From positions 1,683,501 to 1,747,500 of the forward strand of contig SDUX01000006.1 of the NCBI GenBank assembly GCA_008729055.1: 64,000 nucleotides of DNA. Direction: 5' to 3'. Of the stretch, positions 23,736 to 34,839 are shown one piece after another (position 1 is the stretch's first letter; each line of letters opens with the position of its first letter). The translations under genes were made by a program, and so were the position numbers. This stretch comes from Pyropia haitanensis. Its lineage: Eukaryota > Rhodophyta > Bangiophyceae > Bangiales > Bangiaceae. The notes beneath the pieces are model-generated. The model saw only the letters and a list, made by a program, of their open reading frames with translations. It ran no database searches and had not been told where the DNA came from.

Positions 23736-24507
23736 GGGGGGGGAGCTTTACCCGACCAAACCACCCTTGGTCCGTGACACCACCATGAAGAAGCCAAACA
23801 CAGGGGGAGCACAAGCAGAACAGAGGGCACAAGGGGTCTGCGCGTGCCTTGGTCACGCAAGCGTGTGTGGTGGGGGTGCCTCGGGCCACCCGCAGCGGCG
23901 CTAGTTGCTGGGGTCCGGCGCGCGAGGGGCGTGTCCGTGGCCCCCCCCCGGCAGGGCCCTCGACCGTCGTATGCGTTGGCATGTGAGCAGTCCATGTACA
24001 GCGCATCATGGCGCACAGCTGGCAAGAAGGCATGGGCCGTATGTGGCTGGGGAAGCGGATGCTGATCCACGCCTCATCATGAGCTATGCGGAGGCCCGCC
24101 ACTCCATCTGGGATGAACGTCTATGCGCTGTCCACCGCCGCGTCGCCAGGCAAGCACGGTGAAGTGGGCCATATGTGTGTCCGTACATATGTGCGTGTCC
24201 ATACTGGGGACGCGGCTGCCCCTCATCATCGTACAAGAACACGTTGTTTCCGCCGTGCGATTGGTATTCGAGAATTTGCGCATGTCATATCCCAGAAAGA
24301 TCCCGAAAATATCCGTGAACGTGTGCCACGTTGCTCCCTGGACAGGGGAGGTGGGCTGGTCCTCGTCGAGTCTTTGCTTGTCGCGCCCCGGCCCGCCCTC
24401 CATCAGGGATGAACCCTCTTTGTGTCGCGCACCAGCCACTCGACAGGCAAGCGTGGCGATGTGGGCATTGTGTATGTACGTACATACTGGAGACACCGCT
24501 GCCCCTC
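23736..24507. repeat. Low-GC region with tandem duplication (copies A and B-left)
   Basis: A unit beginning gcccgccactccatctggga near 24093 recurs near 24391 as gcccgccctccatcagggat. The copies share ggcaagc, gtgggc, gtacata, tactggrgac and gctgcccctc blocks in the same order, about 299 bp apart. Copy A runs on to about 24290. Copy B stops at 24507, where a 1.4-kb insertion begins, and resumes at 25915. ORFs here have no recognisable product. 23736-23900 is the promoter side of the flavoprotein gene. Confidence 0.7.
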
Positions 24508-25914
24508 GGCTCCCGTCCCATGCACACACGCGTTCTGAGTTTTGAATAGGACCCTTTAGATGAAATTTGATTAGACCTTGACGAGCTGCCACATTTTCGA
24601 TACATTTTCAAATGTTCAGAACACTAGTCAATATGTCATATAAGTATATAAGTTCGCTGTTGTGCTGGGCTTATCAAGCTTTCTCTTCTATTGATTCCTT
24701 CTTGCTTGCAGCTGCCGCCCCTTCCGCGTCTGACTGGAGAGGCAGCCGCCGACTCTGCCCTTCGGCCGGTACATAGTGGAGCGCATCGCCGCACTCCAAC
24801 CCAGCGGTCGCTGATACGGCCGGCGGGCGACGGTGCCTCCCGCCCCGGCCGCGGGTCGCACCTTCTGCCGCCAGGTACCCCCCACCCGGCACCCAGGGCC
24901 CCCCGCTCGCAGCCCCCTCCGCCCTCTACCAGCCCGCAACGCCGCAATCAGCCCATTTAACCAACCCCTGTCTCCAGGATCACCACTTCACAGCTAGCGC
25001 CCGCTCCCTCGTCTGCCGCCGTTGGCTCCCGCCGCTAGCCCCTCCCCACGCCTCCGGCCGCCGCCGACGCAGGCGGACGCTCTCCGCGGCATCGCATCCC
25101 CCCCCCCACCCCCATCCACTTCCGCCTGTTGCCATCCCCTAACTCTCTGTTGGCCGCCGCCGACCGCCACCAGCCGCCAGCGGGACGGGCGCCCGCCCTC
25201 CATCGGCCGGCAACCGCTGCCCCGCCTGCGGCCGCTGGCGACCACCACTACTAATTTCTATCCCCGCCGCGAGCTTCTGCAGCGGCAGTCAGCTCCCCCC
25301 ATCCGGCCGGCGGCGGCCTCTCCGGCAGCGGCGGCCGCGGCGCGCCACCAACCCCAACCCCCGCCGGCAGCGGCTGCCCCCCGACGCCAGGCGCTAGCGA
25401 TACCGACACCCAACCCCCTTTTGCCGGCGGCCCCCCGCCGGCCTGTGGGCGCTGGTAGACGCCACCAGATTGTTACCTGTTGGCGGACTGCCGCCGCCGC
25501 CGGCGGACGCCCCCAACCGGCGAGTGTTCTCCTCGCATCATCTCAACCAGAACCAGTATTTACGTACATGACGAATTGAAAGCACACGAGTGCGACCTCA
25601 GCAGTCCCCTCTCGGTCCAAAATAAGTCCGACCAACTGAGGACACTCCTAAAAGACGTCCCCCTTTCCCAGGTTTGAAGTAATCTTTCATAAAGCTTGAC
25701 ACCGATCAAAAACAGCTGTAAGTTGTGTATCCCAGAGGTTTTACTGGCTGATGCTGTTTCAAGCCCGAGCGCTGTGTGCCGCTACATACAGGCTGCGGCT
25801 CAGAGCGGTCGACAGCTCGCGCCCCCATCCATCAGTTACACCACGCATCGTCCCCTCCTCGACTTCTATTGGTAGGATGAAATCGGGCCCTCGTGTGTGC
25901 ATGGGACGGGAGCC
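24508..25914. mobile_element. 1.4-kb element with 23-bp perfect terminal inverted repeats
   Basis: Terminal inverted repeats are perfect over 23 bp: ggctcccgtcccatgcacac plus acg at 24508-24530, and the reverse complement at 25892-25914. Outside them stands tgcccctc on the left and tgccccatc on the right, an 8-9 bp target-site duplication with one indel. The nearby paralogous copy A carries the uninterrupted sequence gctgcccctcatcatcgtac, so it acts as an empty site. The ends are A/T-rich, with a TATA-like stretch at 24640-24655. The interior (24700-25540) is GC-rich with Pro/Ala-rich frames and no transposase. Probably non-autonomous; the 8-9 bp duplication leaves Mutator-like or hAT-like open, and the GC-rich cargo resembles a captured gene fragment. 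Confidence 0.7.
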
Positions 25915-26070
25915 TGCCCCATCATTGTACACAGAAGCACGGTGTTTCCGCTGTGCGTTAGGTAGGTACTGGAGAGTTTCTGCAAATTAGGCCCCATGAG
26001 GTCCCTCCAAAGTCCTTGTGTGTTCTTTACTCTGTCTCACCGCTGCCGCTGTCGCTTCCACTGCCGCCGC

Positions 26071-26101
<31 letters not shown>

Positions 26102-27579
26102 CCTCCGATCGCCGCCCGAGAGGAGGCCGGCCGGCCAACACAGGCTGCGAGGGAGGACGACGAGGTGTCGGGGGGACGCGCGCCCTATCGGCGCGGTCGC
26201 GGTGGTGGAGGCCGCCCCCGCCGCCGGGGGCGTACTTGATCCCCGTCCGCGGCGGAGGGGGGGGTTGGGGGCGGGCCGCCACGCCGCCGAGCACGCCGGC
26301 GGGGAGGGTGCATGACCCACAGTGACGCGCGTCCTCCTGCCGAGACTGGCCGCCGCGGCCGCCGTCGCCGCGGACCGCCGGTGGTGACGTTGCGGTCGGG
26401 TCGACCTCTCCCGCCATCACCAGCACACTCCCATTCTCCCCCGCCCTCATCCTCCTCCCTGACCGCGTTTGCCCGCCGCCCGTCTGCCCCAGCACCACGA
26501 CTCTCTTGCTTCTCCTGGTGGTGGTGGTTGGCTGTTTTTTTTTTGGCGTCGACGACGAGGAGGGAGGCGCAATCGGCGCGCCTTGATGCGTCTGGCGTGG
26601 TAGCGCGGCATTCGGCCGCGGTGGGCGCACCCCCGCTGCGGGGAGGGGGAAGACGGATGACATTGGGTGCGCAGTGCGCAACGATAGGGCGGACCGCCCA
26701 CAGGAATTTTCCAACCCTCAATGACGCACGGGTCGCCACAAAGAGACCAAAGCAATCATCATACTTCCGCGGTGTAAGGTCTCGTCCCTACTCTGGCGGC
26801 GGTACGAGGTCGGCTGTGGCAGCGGCGGCCGCGGCGGGGGCGACGGCAGCAGGGGGGAGCGGCGGCGGTAGCAGCGGCAGCGGCGGCGGCGGTGGCGGCG
26901 GCAGAGGCGAGTGGGCGCCGCGGCGGCGGCGGCGGCGACGGCGGCGGCAGCAGCAGGGACGGGTGGCGGCCGCGGCGGCGGCGGCGGCGGCTGCCATGGC
27001 GGCAGCTGTGGCAGCAGAGGTGTGCGGCGGCGGCGGCGGCCGCGGCCGCGGCGGCGGGGGCGGTGGCTGGTACAGAGTGGTGCTGACATCGTGCGATGCG
27101 CGAGTGGGATGTCGTCCAACGGGTCGGATTCCCGTGCCGAGGCCGCCGAGATCGGAACCGACCCTGCCAATAACCCTGTTGCCTGGCCAGCCTTTCCCTC
27201 GACCCCCTCAACCCCTGTCCCAGCGTTTCCTCCCCGCCCCCCCCAACCCGAGCGCCAGCCTTTCCCTCTCCCCTCCCGTAATCCCATCACCTCCCTCCTC
27301 CCCCCCCAAGCCCCATCTCTCGACCCGCTTCGTATTGACGGCTATGTGGTGGGAGACAATTACACGAAGCAATAGGAGATGCAAGCACACACCGCACACC
27401 GCTTGCGTGCAAGTGCGCTGCGCAGGTGCAGCGGTGGGTGAAAGGACAAACCAGATAGGGGCTAGCAGCGCCCATCCCATGTCTCGGCACGTCTCCCTCT
27501 CCTCGTCGCCGTGTTCGCCGCCGCCAAACCCAACTGGTCTGGGACACACCAGACGTCTTTAGTCCGACGGTCATTGCCT
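25915..27579. other. Right part of repeat copy B, then unresolved region
   Basis: 25915-25990 completes repeat copy B (tgccccatcattgtacacag, then gtgtttccgctgtgcg, matching copy A). From 26000 to 27560 there are Ala/Gly-rich frames on both strands and simple repeats (GCC at 26060-26100, GGC at 26880-27060). No protein family is recognisable. A short FRGVRSRPYSGG stretch near 26765 recalls an AP2 domain start, but nothing follows it. Confidence 0.4.
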
Positions 27580-28272
27580 TCACCGTTTGCGTATCAGGTT
27601 GAGGAGTTGGCGGAACAGCGTCTCCGGCTTGGCGTCCTCAGCCTTTGTTGCTGCCTCGTCGGCACGGTGCTCCCTGTCCTCGGCAGACGCATCAAAGCGC
27701 CGCTTCCGTTCCTCCAGGCTGGCCATTCCCCGCTTGAGCGCCTCCTCGTCCGCTCTCATCGTCTTGGCTCGGGCGGTCAGGGCGGCGCGCCCCGCCTTGA
27801 TTTCTGCGTTAATATTTACCAGCCGGGTCGACTCCTGCAGGAAGGAAGCGGCGTCAGCAGACAGCTCTTCCTTGACGCGCTGATACCCTTGGATGCTGAC
27901 TGCAGAGTCGACGCGACGCGAAAAGGCGGCCGCCAAGCTCACCTTGAGCCTGGCGATGAGCTCTTCGCCGGCGTGGCGAACGTCATCGTCTGCCAACTCG
28001 AGTTCCTTCTTGATCTCCGACAGCCGTGGGTCTCTCGGGGGCGCCGCACGTGGGGCCGCAGGCGCCCCCTCCACATCAATAGGCAAGATATTGCATAGGG
28101 GTGACGGCGATGAGGATGTCCTCCACTCCGCACCGGCAGGAGCGCCAGCCCGGTCGGCACCCAAGAGAGATAGCGCGTCCCCCTGCGTGGCCGCCAATTG
28201 CGTCGCCCTGGGGGGCGGTCGCTCTTTGCGCACCCGTCCGGTCGAGACAGGGAGGGTGCCACTCCTGTCCAT
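27580..28272 (-). CDS. Hypothetical coiled-coil protein
   Basis: 230-residue frame with base composition milder than its neighbours. The N-terminal 85 residues are Pro/Ala-rich. From DPRLSEIKKELELADDDVRH to FRQLLNLIRKR it is almost entirely charged helix (ELIARLKVSLAAAFSRRVDS, YQRVKEELSADAASFLQEST, LKRGMASLEERKRRFDASAE), a strong coiled-coil pattern. No family is recognised. The ATG at 28272 is the first in frame. A different frame upstream (28273-28480, SLDDVVDDTAPVPSSISV then a proline run) could belong to the same gene through a homopolymer frameshift or an intron, which I cannot resolve. Filament, tethering and kinetochore roles are all possible. Confidence 0.5.
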   Translation of the reverse strand: MDRSGTLPVSTGRVRKERPPPRATQLAATQGDALSLLGADRAGAPAGAEWRTSSSPSPLCNILPIDVEGAPAAPRAAPPRDPRLSEIKKELELADDDVRHAGEELIARLKVSLAAAFSRRVDSAVSIQGYQRVKEELSADAASFLQESTRLVNINAEIKAGRAALTARAKTMRADEEALKRGMASLEERKRRFDASAEDREHRADEAATKAEDAKPETLFRQLLNLIRKR

Positions 28273-29543
28273 GGGGATCGGTTCCCGCCGAGTCGTCGGA
28301 GGTGATAGGCCGTCGCGGTCGTGGAGCAGCCGCTCCGCGATGGACGCGAGGAGGGGGGGGAGGGGGGGGGGGCACAGATATCGACGACGGTACTGGTGCG
28401 GTGTCGTCTACCACGTCGTCGAGCGACTCCGCTTGTCGAGCTTGTCGAACCCAGGGGGGAATATACGGCGGGGTTGGCCGACCTGCACCGCCCAGATTCA
28501 ATGAGCGAAGTGCCCACGTCGGACGGCACCACGACGAACACACTTCAAGAAAGCCGCGTAGCTCGCCGTCACTCTGACCGGCGGCTGTAGAGCAAACAGA
28601 AAGGGGTCCAACACGATCCACCGCGGGGGTCCTACAGCGGAATGTTCTGTTTGAGAATCTCACGGGAGGCACGACGCGCCCAGGAAAGCCGGTCTCGTTC
28701 CTCCCCTCCCCTTCCCGTTCCGTCGCTGGTGGGTTTCGCGCACGCCTAACCCCCACGCGACAACAGGGGGATGGCGCTGGCACGTCCAACCAACGGACAC
28801 GACGGCAGGCGGCTGTCCAAGACGGGGTGGGCGCGCCTATCGGCAGCGCACTGCCGCCCACGTGCCCTGTGCTGAGCGGCGGGGCGACGTGCTCAGTCCG
28901 CTCCATCGATCGCTCTACCCAGCGACGAGATCGGTCCCCAAGACGCGCCGTACCAAGCGCTCGACATTGACGGCCACAACCGCTTGGTACGCCCACCGCG
29001 GTGTGTTGTGGGCCGATAAAGGAGGCAACCCCCCTCCCCACGCCAGCATGCAGTGCCCCTGGGATCACCGCCGCGACGAGAGGGGGGACGCCGTCGGCAT
29101 CACGCCGATGATTGAGACGGCCGAGCTCCCTCGTGCTCCTGGACACCGCCTGCGCACGACCAAGGCGTCGCGTGGCTGCACGAGTTGAACGCACCCAGCG
29201 CGAGCAACTGCTCCAAATCCCCCAGGTCAATCTTTGTCAGCTTTCCGGACTCACGCCAGCTGGATGTCAAATTCTTGTGCACGAGAAAGAAGGTCGAAAT
29301 GCCCACTTCATTCCACAACGATGTGGCAAGGAGTGAGTCCGGCAAGGGAGTGCTCGCGCTCGAGCCACGCTCGACCGTGCTGCGCCCACCCTCCTCCCCG
29401 CCATTGACGCGATCGCGTGGCCCCGACCATCTCTCGCTGTGACCGACCGCCGGCTCCCCCTTCCCCCCCTCCTTCTTAGGTCAGCCTGCTTCTGTTGTCC
29501 TTCCGCGTTCGTTTCTTCTTGTTTCTTTCCTCCGGCGTTCCGC
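28273..29543. other. Intergenic region between coiled-coil gene and NDUFS4
   Basis: Moderate-GC sequence with long frames on the minus strand (to about 29230) that lack domains. They may include the upstream part of the coiled-coil gene or decayed repeat DNA. The last 80 bp before 29544 are pyrimidine-rich (cttctgttgtccttccgcgt) and suit a 5' UTR of NDUFS4. Confidence 0.4.
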
Positions 29544-30576
29544 ATGGCGGCCTCTGCGGCAGGCGCCGCCGCGGCGCTCGCCAGCCGACAGCTGCTGCGG
29601 GTGCCCGGTGGCGGGCGCCCCCTGGTCGCCGCCGCCGCCGCGGCTGTCGCCGGCCTGCCACGGCGTGGCGGGGCGCTCCCCGCCGCCGCGCGCGGCGCCC
29701 GCGCCCTGTCGGCCGACGCGCCCACCTCCACCGCCCTGCCGCCCGCCGCGCCCGTGCCGTCGGGCGGCGCCGCGGCCCCCCCCCGCGACGACCTCAGCGG
29801 CGGCGCCGAGGCCGGGTCCACCTCGTCCGGGTCGCCCGTCGCCGCGGCGGGCTCGGCGGCAGCGCCGCTGACACCCGCCGAGCTGTCGGCCCTGTCGGGG
29901 GTGCCCGTCGAGCACGCGGGCCGGCGGCTGCGCATCTTTCAGCAGCCCCGCCCGGCGACGCAGCAGGGGCGCGGCTCCAAGACGCGCGTGTGGATGGCAG
30001 CGTGGGAGAAGCTCGGCGATGTGGACCGGTGGACCAACCCGTTGATGGTGCGTACGGGGGGGGGGGGGTGGTGGGCTAGGGGGGGGTGGTGCAGGGTTGA
30101 GGTTGCTTGGCCCCGTAGCTCTCTGTGTTTCTTTGGCAGGGGATGCAGGCGGCAGCCACCGCCGTCGGAAATGATGCAGGGGCCAACGTTGTTCTTGGTG
30201 TTGTGGGCGGCTTCGAGTCTGGCTGAGCATTGACGTTGACGGCGGTTGTGTCGTTTTTTTCCGTTTCCTGCTGGTTTTCTTATTGCTCCACGACCACGAC
30301 CTCATGATCCCCCCTTCCCCTTGTTTCCTTTCCCAGGGCTGGACCAGCACCGCGGACCCCCTCTCCCAGCTCTCCGTCCGGTTTCCGTCGCGGGAGGCTG
30401 CCGAGGCCTACGCTGTCCGCAACGGCTACACCTACGTCGTCGACGCGGCGCCGGAGGCGGCGGAGAACGTGCGCTCCTTTTCGGCCTATGGCAAATCCAT
30501 GGTGCACCAGTGGCGCCACGACGCCGTCCCCGTCTACGCGGCGGACGCTGATGACGGGCCTGGGGAGGGGCGGTGA
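29544..30576 (+). CDS. NDUFS4: NADH dehydrogenase Fe-S protein 4 (complex I, 18 kDa)
   Basis: Accessory subunit of mitochondrial complex I that stabilises the NADH-binding N module. Two exons, 29544-30047 and 30337-30576, give 247 residues. The N-terminal 120 residues are a long Ala/Arg-rich mitochondrial presequence (MAASAAGAAAALASRQLLRV). The ETC_C1 core follows: RLRIFQQPRPATQQGRGSKT, RVWMAAWEKLGDVDRWTNPL, then across the splice GWTSTADPLSQLSVRFPSRE, AAEAYAVRNGYTYVVDAAPE and the end SFSAYGKSMVHQWRHDAVPV. The ..WxNPLMGWxSTxDPL.. block with AxxYAxxNGxxY is diagnostic. The intron sits exactly between NPLM and GW. Plant-type proteins are near 150 residues, so the presequence and linker are long. 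Confidence 0.93.
30048..30336 (+). other. Intron of NDUFS4
   Basis: 289-nt GT-AG intron, phase 0, donor GTGCGT after ATG (Met), acceptor TTTCCCAG before GGCTGGACC. A polypyrimidine tract (ccccttgtttcctttcccag) precedes the acceptor. Confidence 0.9.
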
Positions 30577-30885
30577 GGGGGGCTCGCGACGTTGGCTGGG
30601 GACGGGGGCGTGGTGGGGGGAAGGTCGGTCTGGCATGACTGTGGGGCTGTGTCAGCAGCTCGCTGCGGTGGCGCCCGTGGCGGCCGGCCCAGAGCGGACC
30701 CAAGCCGTCCGCGATGTGAGGGCGGGTGTCAATGACGAGCGGCGGTGCAGGCGGGGAGGGGTGGGACGGGGCAGAGGGCGGCGCGGGGACCGTCCATGGT
30801 AAACGGGTTCGAGTTTGGCTTGGACTGTATGGTGCAATTGCTGTTCGACACCCTCTCAGCGATCCCCCATCCGCCCGACCCCCGC
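30577..30885. other. Convergent 3' spacer NDUFS4 / cyclin H
   Basis: 309 bp between two convergent stops. No gene, repeat or clear polyadenylation signal seen. Confidence 0.5.
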
Positions 30886-31251
30886 TCAACAGCCAAGCAA
30901 CGCCTTTTGCCGCGCCCGCGCGCGCTCCGCCACCACGCTGTTCTTTTCCGCCTGCTTGGCCTTGCGGGCCGCCACGTCCGCGGCCGCCGCCGCCCGCGCG
31001 GCCGCGGCGGCGGCGGCGCCCAGCGCGCGCCGCCGCCGCTCGAGCCCCTCCAGGCCCGCCGCGTCGGCCGGCGGCACCACCGGCGCGGGCGGCGGCGGCA
31101 GCGGCGGGATGCCCGCGAGGGTGGTGGCCGCCGCCGCCGCGGCGGCCGCCGTGGCGGCGCCGTCGGGCGCGTGCGCGGCGAGGAAGGCGCGGAGGAGGGG
31201 GCGGAGCGGCGCGAACTGCGCCGCCGCCGCGGCGGTGGCGGCGGCGGTCGA

Positions 31252-31282
<31 letters not shown>

Positions 31283-32195
31283 GTACCGTCGGCGGTAGTG
31301 CCGGCGGCGGTGACCGCGTCGGTGTCGGCGGCGGCCACCTCCCCCGCCGCTACGGCGAGCGCGGCGAGCGCGGCGACGCCCGGCGGCACGGTCAGCAGCA
31401 GGTCGGTTTGGTAAAAGCGGCGGCGGAGGACCTTGCGCGCCGCCGACGCGAGCAGCGGCAGCAGCACCTTGACCGCCGCGGCCGACGGCAGCGCGCCCCC
31501 CGCGGCCGCCACGTCCGCGTCGGTCGGCTCGGCGGCGAGGTCGGTCATCCCGTCAATCACGGCGGCGAGCGGGCGGAACGGGTGGAAGCAGACGAGGTGG
31601 AAGCGCAGGCGGGAGAGGAAGCGCAGCTCCGCGGTCAGCACGTCGTCCTCAGTCACGGGCGACAGGGCGCCCGGGCTGCTGCTGCTGCTGCCGCCGCCGC
31701 CACCGCCGCCGGCATCGCGGGCGGCGTCGAGGGCGTCAAAGCGGGCGACAATCTCCGCTGCCGGCACGAGCACCTCCTCCACCTTGGTCGCCGCATACAG
31801 GGCGGTCCGCGACGCCGCGGCGGGGCACGCCGACAGCACCGACGTGCGCGCAAACGCGCGGCAGAAGAAGGTCACGGCCGTCGCGGTGACCGCGTCGGGG
31901 AGGCCCAGGCTGTCGGCCGCGACGCGGAGGAGGCGGCGGCGGTGGTAGGCCAGGACGGTGGCCTCCTCAGCGACGGTCAGCGGCGCGGGCAGCGGCCGCC
32001 GAGAGGGGGAGGGGGGGGGAGGGGGGGGCTGCCCTCGTCGGCGGGGGCAGCGGAGGGCGGGGGGGGGGGGGGGGCTGCTGCCGCCGCCGCCAGGCGCGTC
32101 AGCGCCACCGCGTTGGCGTCGGCGCGCGCGGCGGCCAGGGCGGCGGGGGTGAAGAGCCAGTGCTGCTTGTGGGTGGAGACCGCCCAGCGGGTCAT
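30886..32195 (-). CDS. CCNH: Cyclin H-like (CDK-activating kinase / TFIIH cyclin)
   Basis: The start MTRWAVSTHKQHWLFTPAAL continues AAARADANAVAL. This is the cyclin H signature (STxKxHWxFxxxxLxxxRxxAN), the N-terminal helix that contacts CDK7. After a Pro-rich loop comes the first cyclin box: LTVAEEATVLAYHRRRLLRV, LPDAVTATAVTFFCRAFA, and the alpha-3 helix ALYAATKVEEVLVPAAEIVA. LTAELRFLSRLRFHLVCFHP plus FRPLAAVIDGM matches the cyclin H HPYRP segment. The second box is divergent and Ala-rich, and the end is basic (ERARARQKALLGC). The partner would be CDK7/MAT1 in CAK and TFIIH. The two frames join in the G runs at about 32010-32074; one added base gives 436 residues, against about 320 in animals, with the extra length in Ala/Gly tracts. 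Confidence 0.82.
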
Positions 32196-33011
32196 GGTGC
32201 AGGAGCGGGGGGAGGTGGGAAGGGCAGGCGGGAGAGGTGGCGGCCGCGCAGAGCCCCGAGGCGAGGTGGACCGGCAGGGCAGGAAGGGGAGACGGAAGCG
32301 AAGGGGAGGGAGGAGGGGGGAAGCCGCGAGCGCGTAGCACGGCGCGTCGGGCGCGATGGTGGGCACGAGCAAGAAAGAAAAGGTCGGCCGTCAGAGCGGG
32401 GCAGGCACGCCAGCGGTCGTCCGCAGCGACGGCGCGAGCTCGGATGGGAGCGCTTCAAGGACACAGGCAGGGGGTGAGATTCCCCGCCGAAGAGGTGACC
32501 CGCCGAAGAGGTGTCGTTCCTCACCAAAAGAAAACTGGGAGAAAGAAAAGGGCGGGGGAAAGGACGGTCGTCGGCGGGCACACGGGCGCCGCGGAAGGCA
32601 CGGCTGCCACGCCAAGACGACGGTGCTGGACCAGATGACATAATTCCCAGAGCAGGCATAGATTTGGCGGTCGATGGCTCGACCTGAGACTCCACGTGGG
32701 AATCACTTTCCACGTGGCACTCCACATTGTCGCCCATTTTGTCGTCATTTTCATCCACCAAGGTCGACAGCGGAGCCATTTCTGCCGACACACGCCCCCC
32801 CGCTCTCACGTCAGTTTCGCAGGCAGCAGACGCGTCACGGCTGTCGGACCGGCGCTGCGGAATGTGTGCGTGCTGCAGGTGGGCGTCTCGGTCCCCCTCC
32901 CGCGCACCCATCCGCGCCACCCGCCACGCCCCCCCCAAGTGTCTGCGGCCAGCGTCCGTCATCCGCCCGACGGGACGACCGCCGGGGTGGGGGTCCTCTG
33001 CCGCTGCCGCT

Positions 33012-33044
<33 letters not shown>

Positions 33045-33345
33045 GCCGCCACCGCCGGGCGCGGTGTGGTCCCCTTCCCCCCGCGCCACCACCCGCTGGT
33101 CTCGCTTCCCTGTGCGGCTCGCTCGGAGGGTTGGGGTGCCACCGCCGCGGCGCGCCCCCTTTCGTCACCCCCTGGCCGCCCGCCCCCCCGCCCCCCCTGC
33201 TCGGCTAGACGCACCGTTGCTGCGCCGCGTGCCGTGGCTGGTGTCGTGGTGCGTCTTCTCCCTGCTCCTCTCTGCTTCTGCTGGCCGTGCTCTCCCCTGC
33301 GCACCCCCCCCCCCTGCCTTGTTCATTGTTCCCCCTATCCCCACG
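32196..33345. other. Divergent promoter region of cyclin H and the 33.3-kb gene
   Basis: 1.15 kb between divergent starts. No gene is supported. It contains two CACGTG boxes 18 bp apart (32693, 32711) in a lower-GC patch (32640-32830), and a (CCG)n tract near 33020. The last 100 bp are pyrimidine-rich (gttcattgttccccctatcc) and fit a 5' UTR. Confidence 0.5.
32691..32718. promoter_or_regulatory. Tandem G-box (CACGTG) pair
   Basis: TCCACGTGGG and TTCCACGTGGC, starts 18 bp apart (about two helical turns), in the shared upstream region of two divergent genes. CACGTG is the core site of bHLH and bZIP factors. Function is inferred from spacing and place. Confidence 0.4.
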
Positions 33346-33990
33346 ATGGCGTCGCGCCCCTCGTCGACGCGGGCAGCCATCGCGGCGCTCGACCGCGTCG
33401 GCAGCGCCGACGCCGCGTCGCGGCCGACGCGGACGGGCAGCCTCGGCGGCAGCCCCGGCGGCGGCAGCGCCGCCGCCGCGTCCGCCGCTGCCGCCGCCGC
33501 CGCCGCTGCCGCCAGCAGCGGCACCCCCCCCCGCGGGCGCTCGGTCGTCGCGACCCCCCAGCCCGGTGACAGCGAGCAGGTGCGGCAGCTCAAGGACGTG
33601 ATTGCCGACAAGGAGGCGACCGCCGCGGCGCTCTACGACGAGCTCCGCACCCTGTCGGAGCGCCTCGAGCGCCTGCACGCGCTCTTCACCGCCCAAAAGG
33701 GCGACGGCGTCGTCGCGGCCGAGGCGCGCGCCGGCACCGCCGCCGCGGCCGCCGCCGCTGCTGGCGGCAGGGGAGGCGGGGGAGGGGGCGCCGGCGATCG
33801 GACGTCGACGGGCAGCGGCGGCGGCGGCGCCGCCGCCGCGGGCGCGGCGGCGCGCGCCAGCTCCCTCGCCGCGGCCATGGCGGCGGTGACGGGCTCGGAC
33901 GGGGGGGGGGGGAGCATGGTCGGCGGCCGCGGGCCGCGGATGGTAAAGAAGACGAGCTACGCCCGCGCCGCGCTAGACAGCATGAAGTAA
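33346..33990 (+). CDS. Small coiled-coil protein, unrecognised
   Basis: 214 residues from ATG 33346 (MASRPSSTRAAIAALDRVGS). A Gly/Ala/Ser-rich stretch is followed by one strong helix, DSEQVRQLKDVIADKEATAA then ALYDELRTLSERLERLHALF (about residues 75-115), with heptad spacing typical of a short dimeric coiled coil. Ala/Gly linkers follow, then a basic end GPRMVKKTSYARAALDSMK that looks conserved because it breaks the low complexity. The family is not recognised. A subunit of a coiled-coil tether or kinetochore/centrosome complex is possible. It is divergent from cyclin H across the G-box region. Confidence 0.6.
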   Translation: MASRPSSTRAAIAALDRVGSADAASRPTRTGSLGGSPGGGSAAAASAAAAAAAAAASSGTPPRGRSVVATPQPGDSEQVRQLKDVIADKEATAAALYDELRTLSERLERLHALFTAQKGDGVVAAEARAGTAAAAAAAAGGRGGGGGGAGDRTSTGSGGGGAAAAGAAARASSLAAAMAAVTGSDGGGGSMVGGRGPRMVKKTSYARAALDSMK

Positions 33991-34839
33991 CGCTTCTGGA
34001 TAGGGGAGGGGGGGGGGGGGGGCGGGGCGGACTGGGAGTTGGGGGGGGTGCGCGGACGGGAACGGGAGGGGGAGGGGGAGGGGCCATGTACTGTTTTGGT
34101 GATCGTGTACTGTACCTGTGTGTCTGGGGGAGGGGGGAGGGGGCGGTCCTGGGGGTGTGTCGGCCTGAGGAGGCGGACGAGGCGGACGTGGCGAGGGCAA
34201 AGGTTGGCCAGTGCCACGGCGCGGTGTGGGCCCGCGGGGTTGGGGGGGGAGGTCGGACGCCGGGTGGGCGCGCGTGCGCAGCGCGCCCGCGGGCGCGCGG
34301 CGTCCACCCCCCCCGCTTGCAGTCTGCCGCGGCACGTCGCCGCCGCCACCACCACCGCCGCCGCCGCCGCCGCCGCCGCCGTCCCCTCCACCCCGCCCGC
34401 CTGTGATAGCTCGGAGAGCGCGGGGTGGTGGGGACCAGCGCCCCCCATCCCCCGCGGCCGCGGCGGGCGGGGCGTGGCAGGGGGGCTTGGGTGTCCCGGT
34501 CGCTCCCCCATTGCCCGTCCCCCTGGTTTTTGGCTGCCGACCGCGCGCGGCGGCGCGGGGGGCACGGACGGGGGTGGGGACGGCCCCCGCGGTCGGGCCG
34601 TGGGCGGGTAAACAAAGGCACAGGGGACCACGCGTCGCGCCGCGGGGCGGCACCTCCGTGGTGGCGGCGGGCGGCGCAACCCGCCGGCCGTCCCCCCCCA
34701 CCGCCACTCCCCAAGCTCCCTTGGTGGTGACGGCGCCCCCGCCGCCCCACCACGTCCACTCACCCGGTCGGCGGCCGGCGGGGAGCCGTCCCCCCCCCGG
34801 GGCAGTCAGCCCCCCCCTCTCCCTCCCCCCCCCCCGCCC
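33991..34839. other. Intergenic, homopolymer-rich
   Basis: G runs and a (CCG)n stretch (34340-34385). A TGTACTG-containing patch at 34080-34130 is lower in GC. No gene supported. Confidence 0.4.

Noticed and set aside
26740..26830. AP2/ERF-like start KQSSYFRGVRSRPYSGG
   Set aside because: Only the YFRGVR core fits. The required W..I/A.IR and following helix are absent, and the frame goes straight into Ala/Gly repeats.
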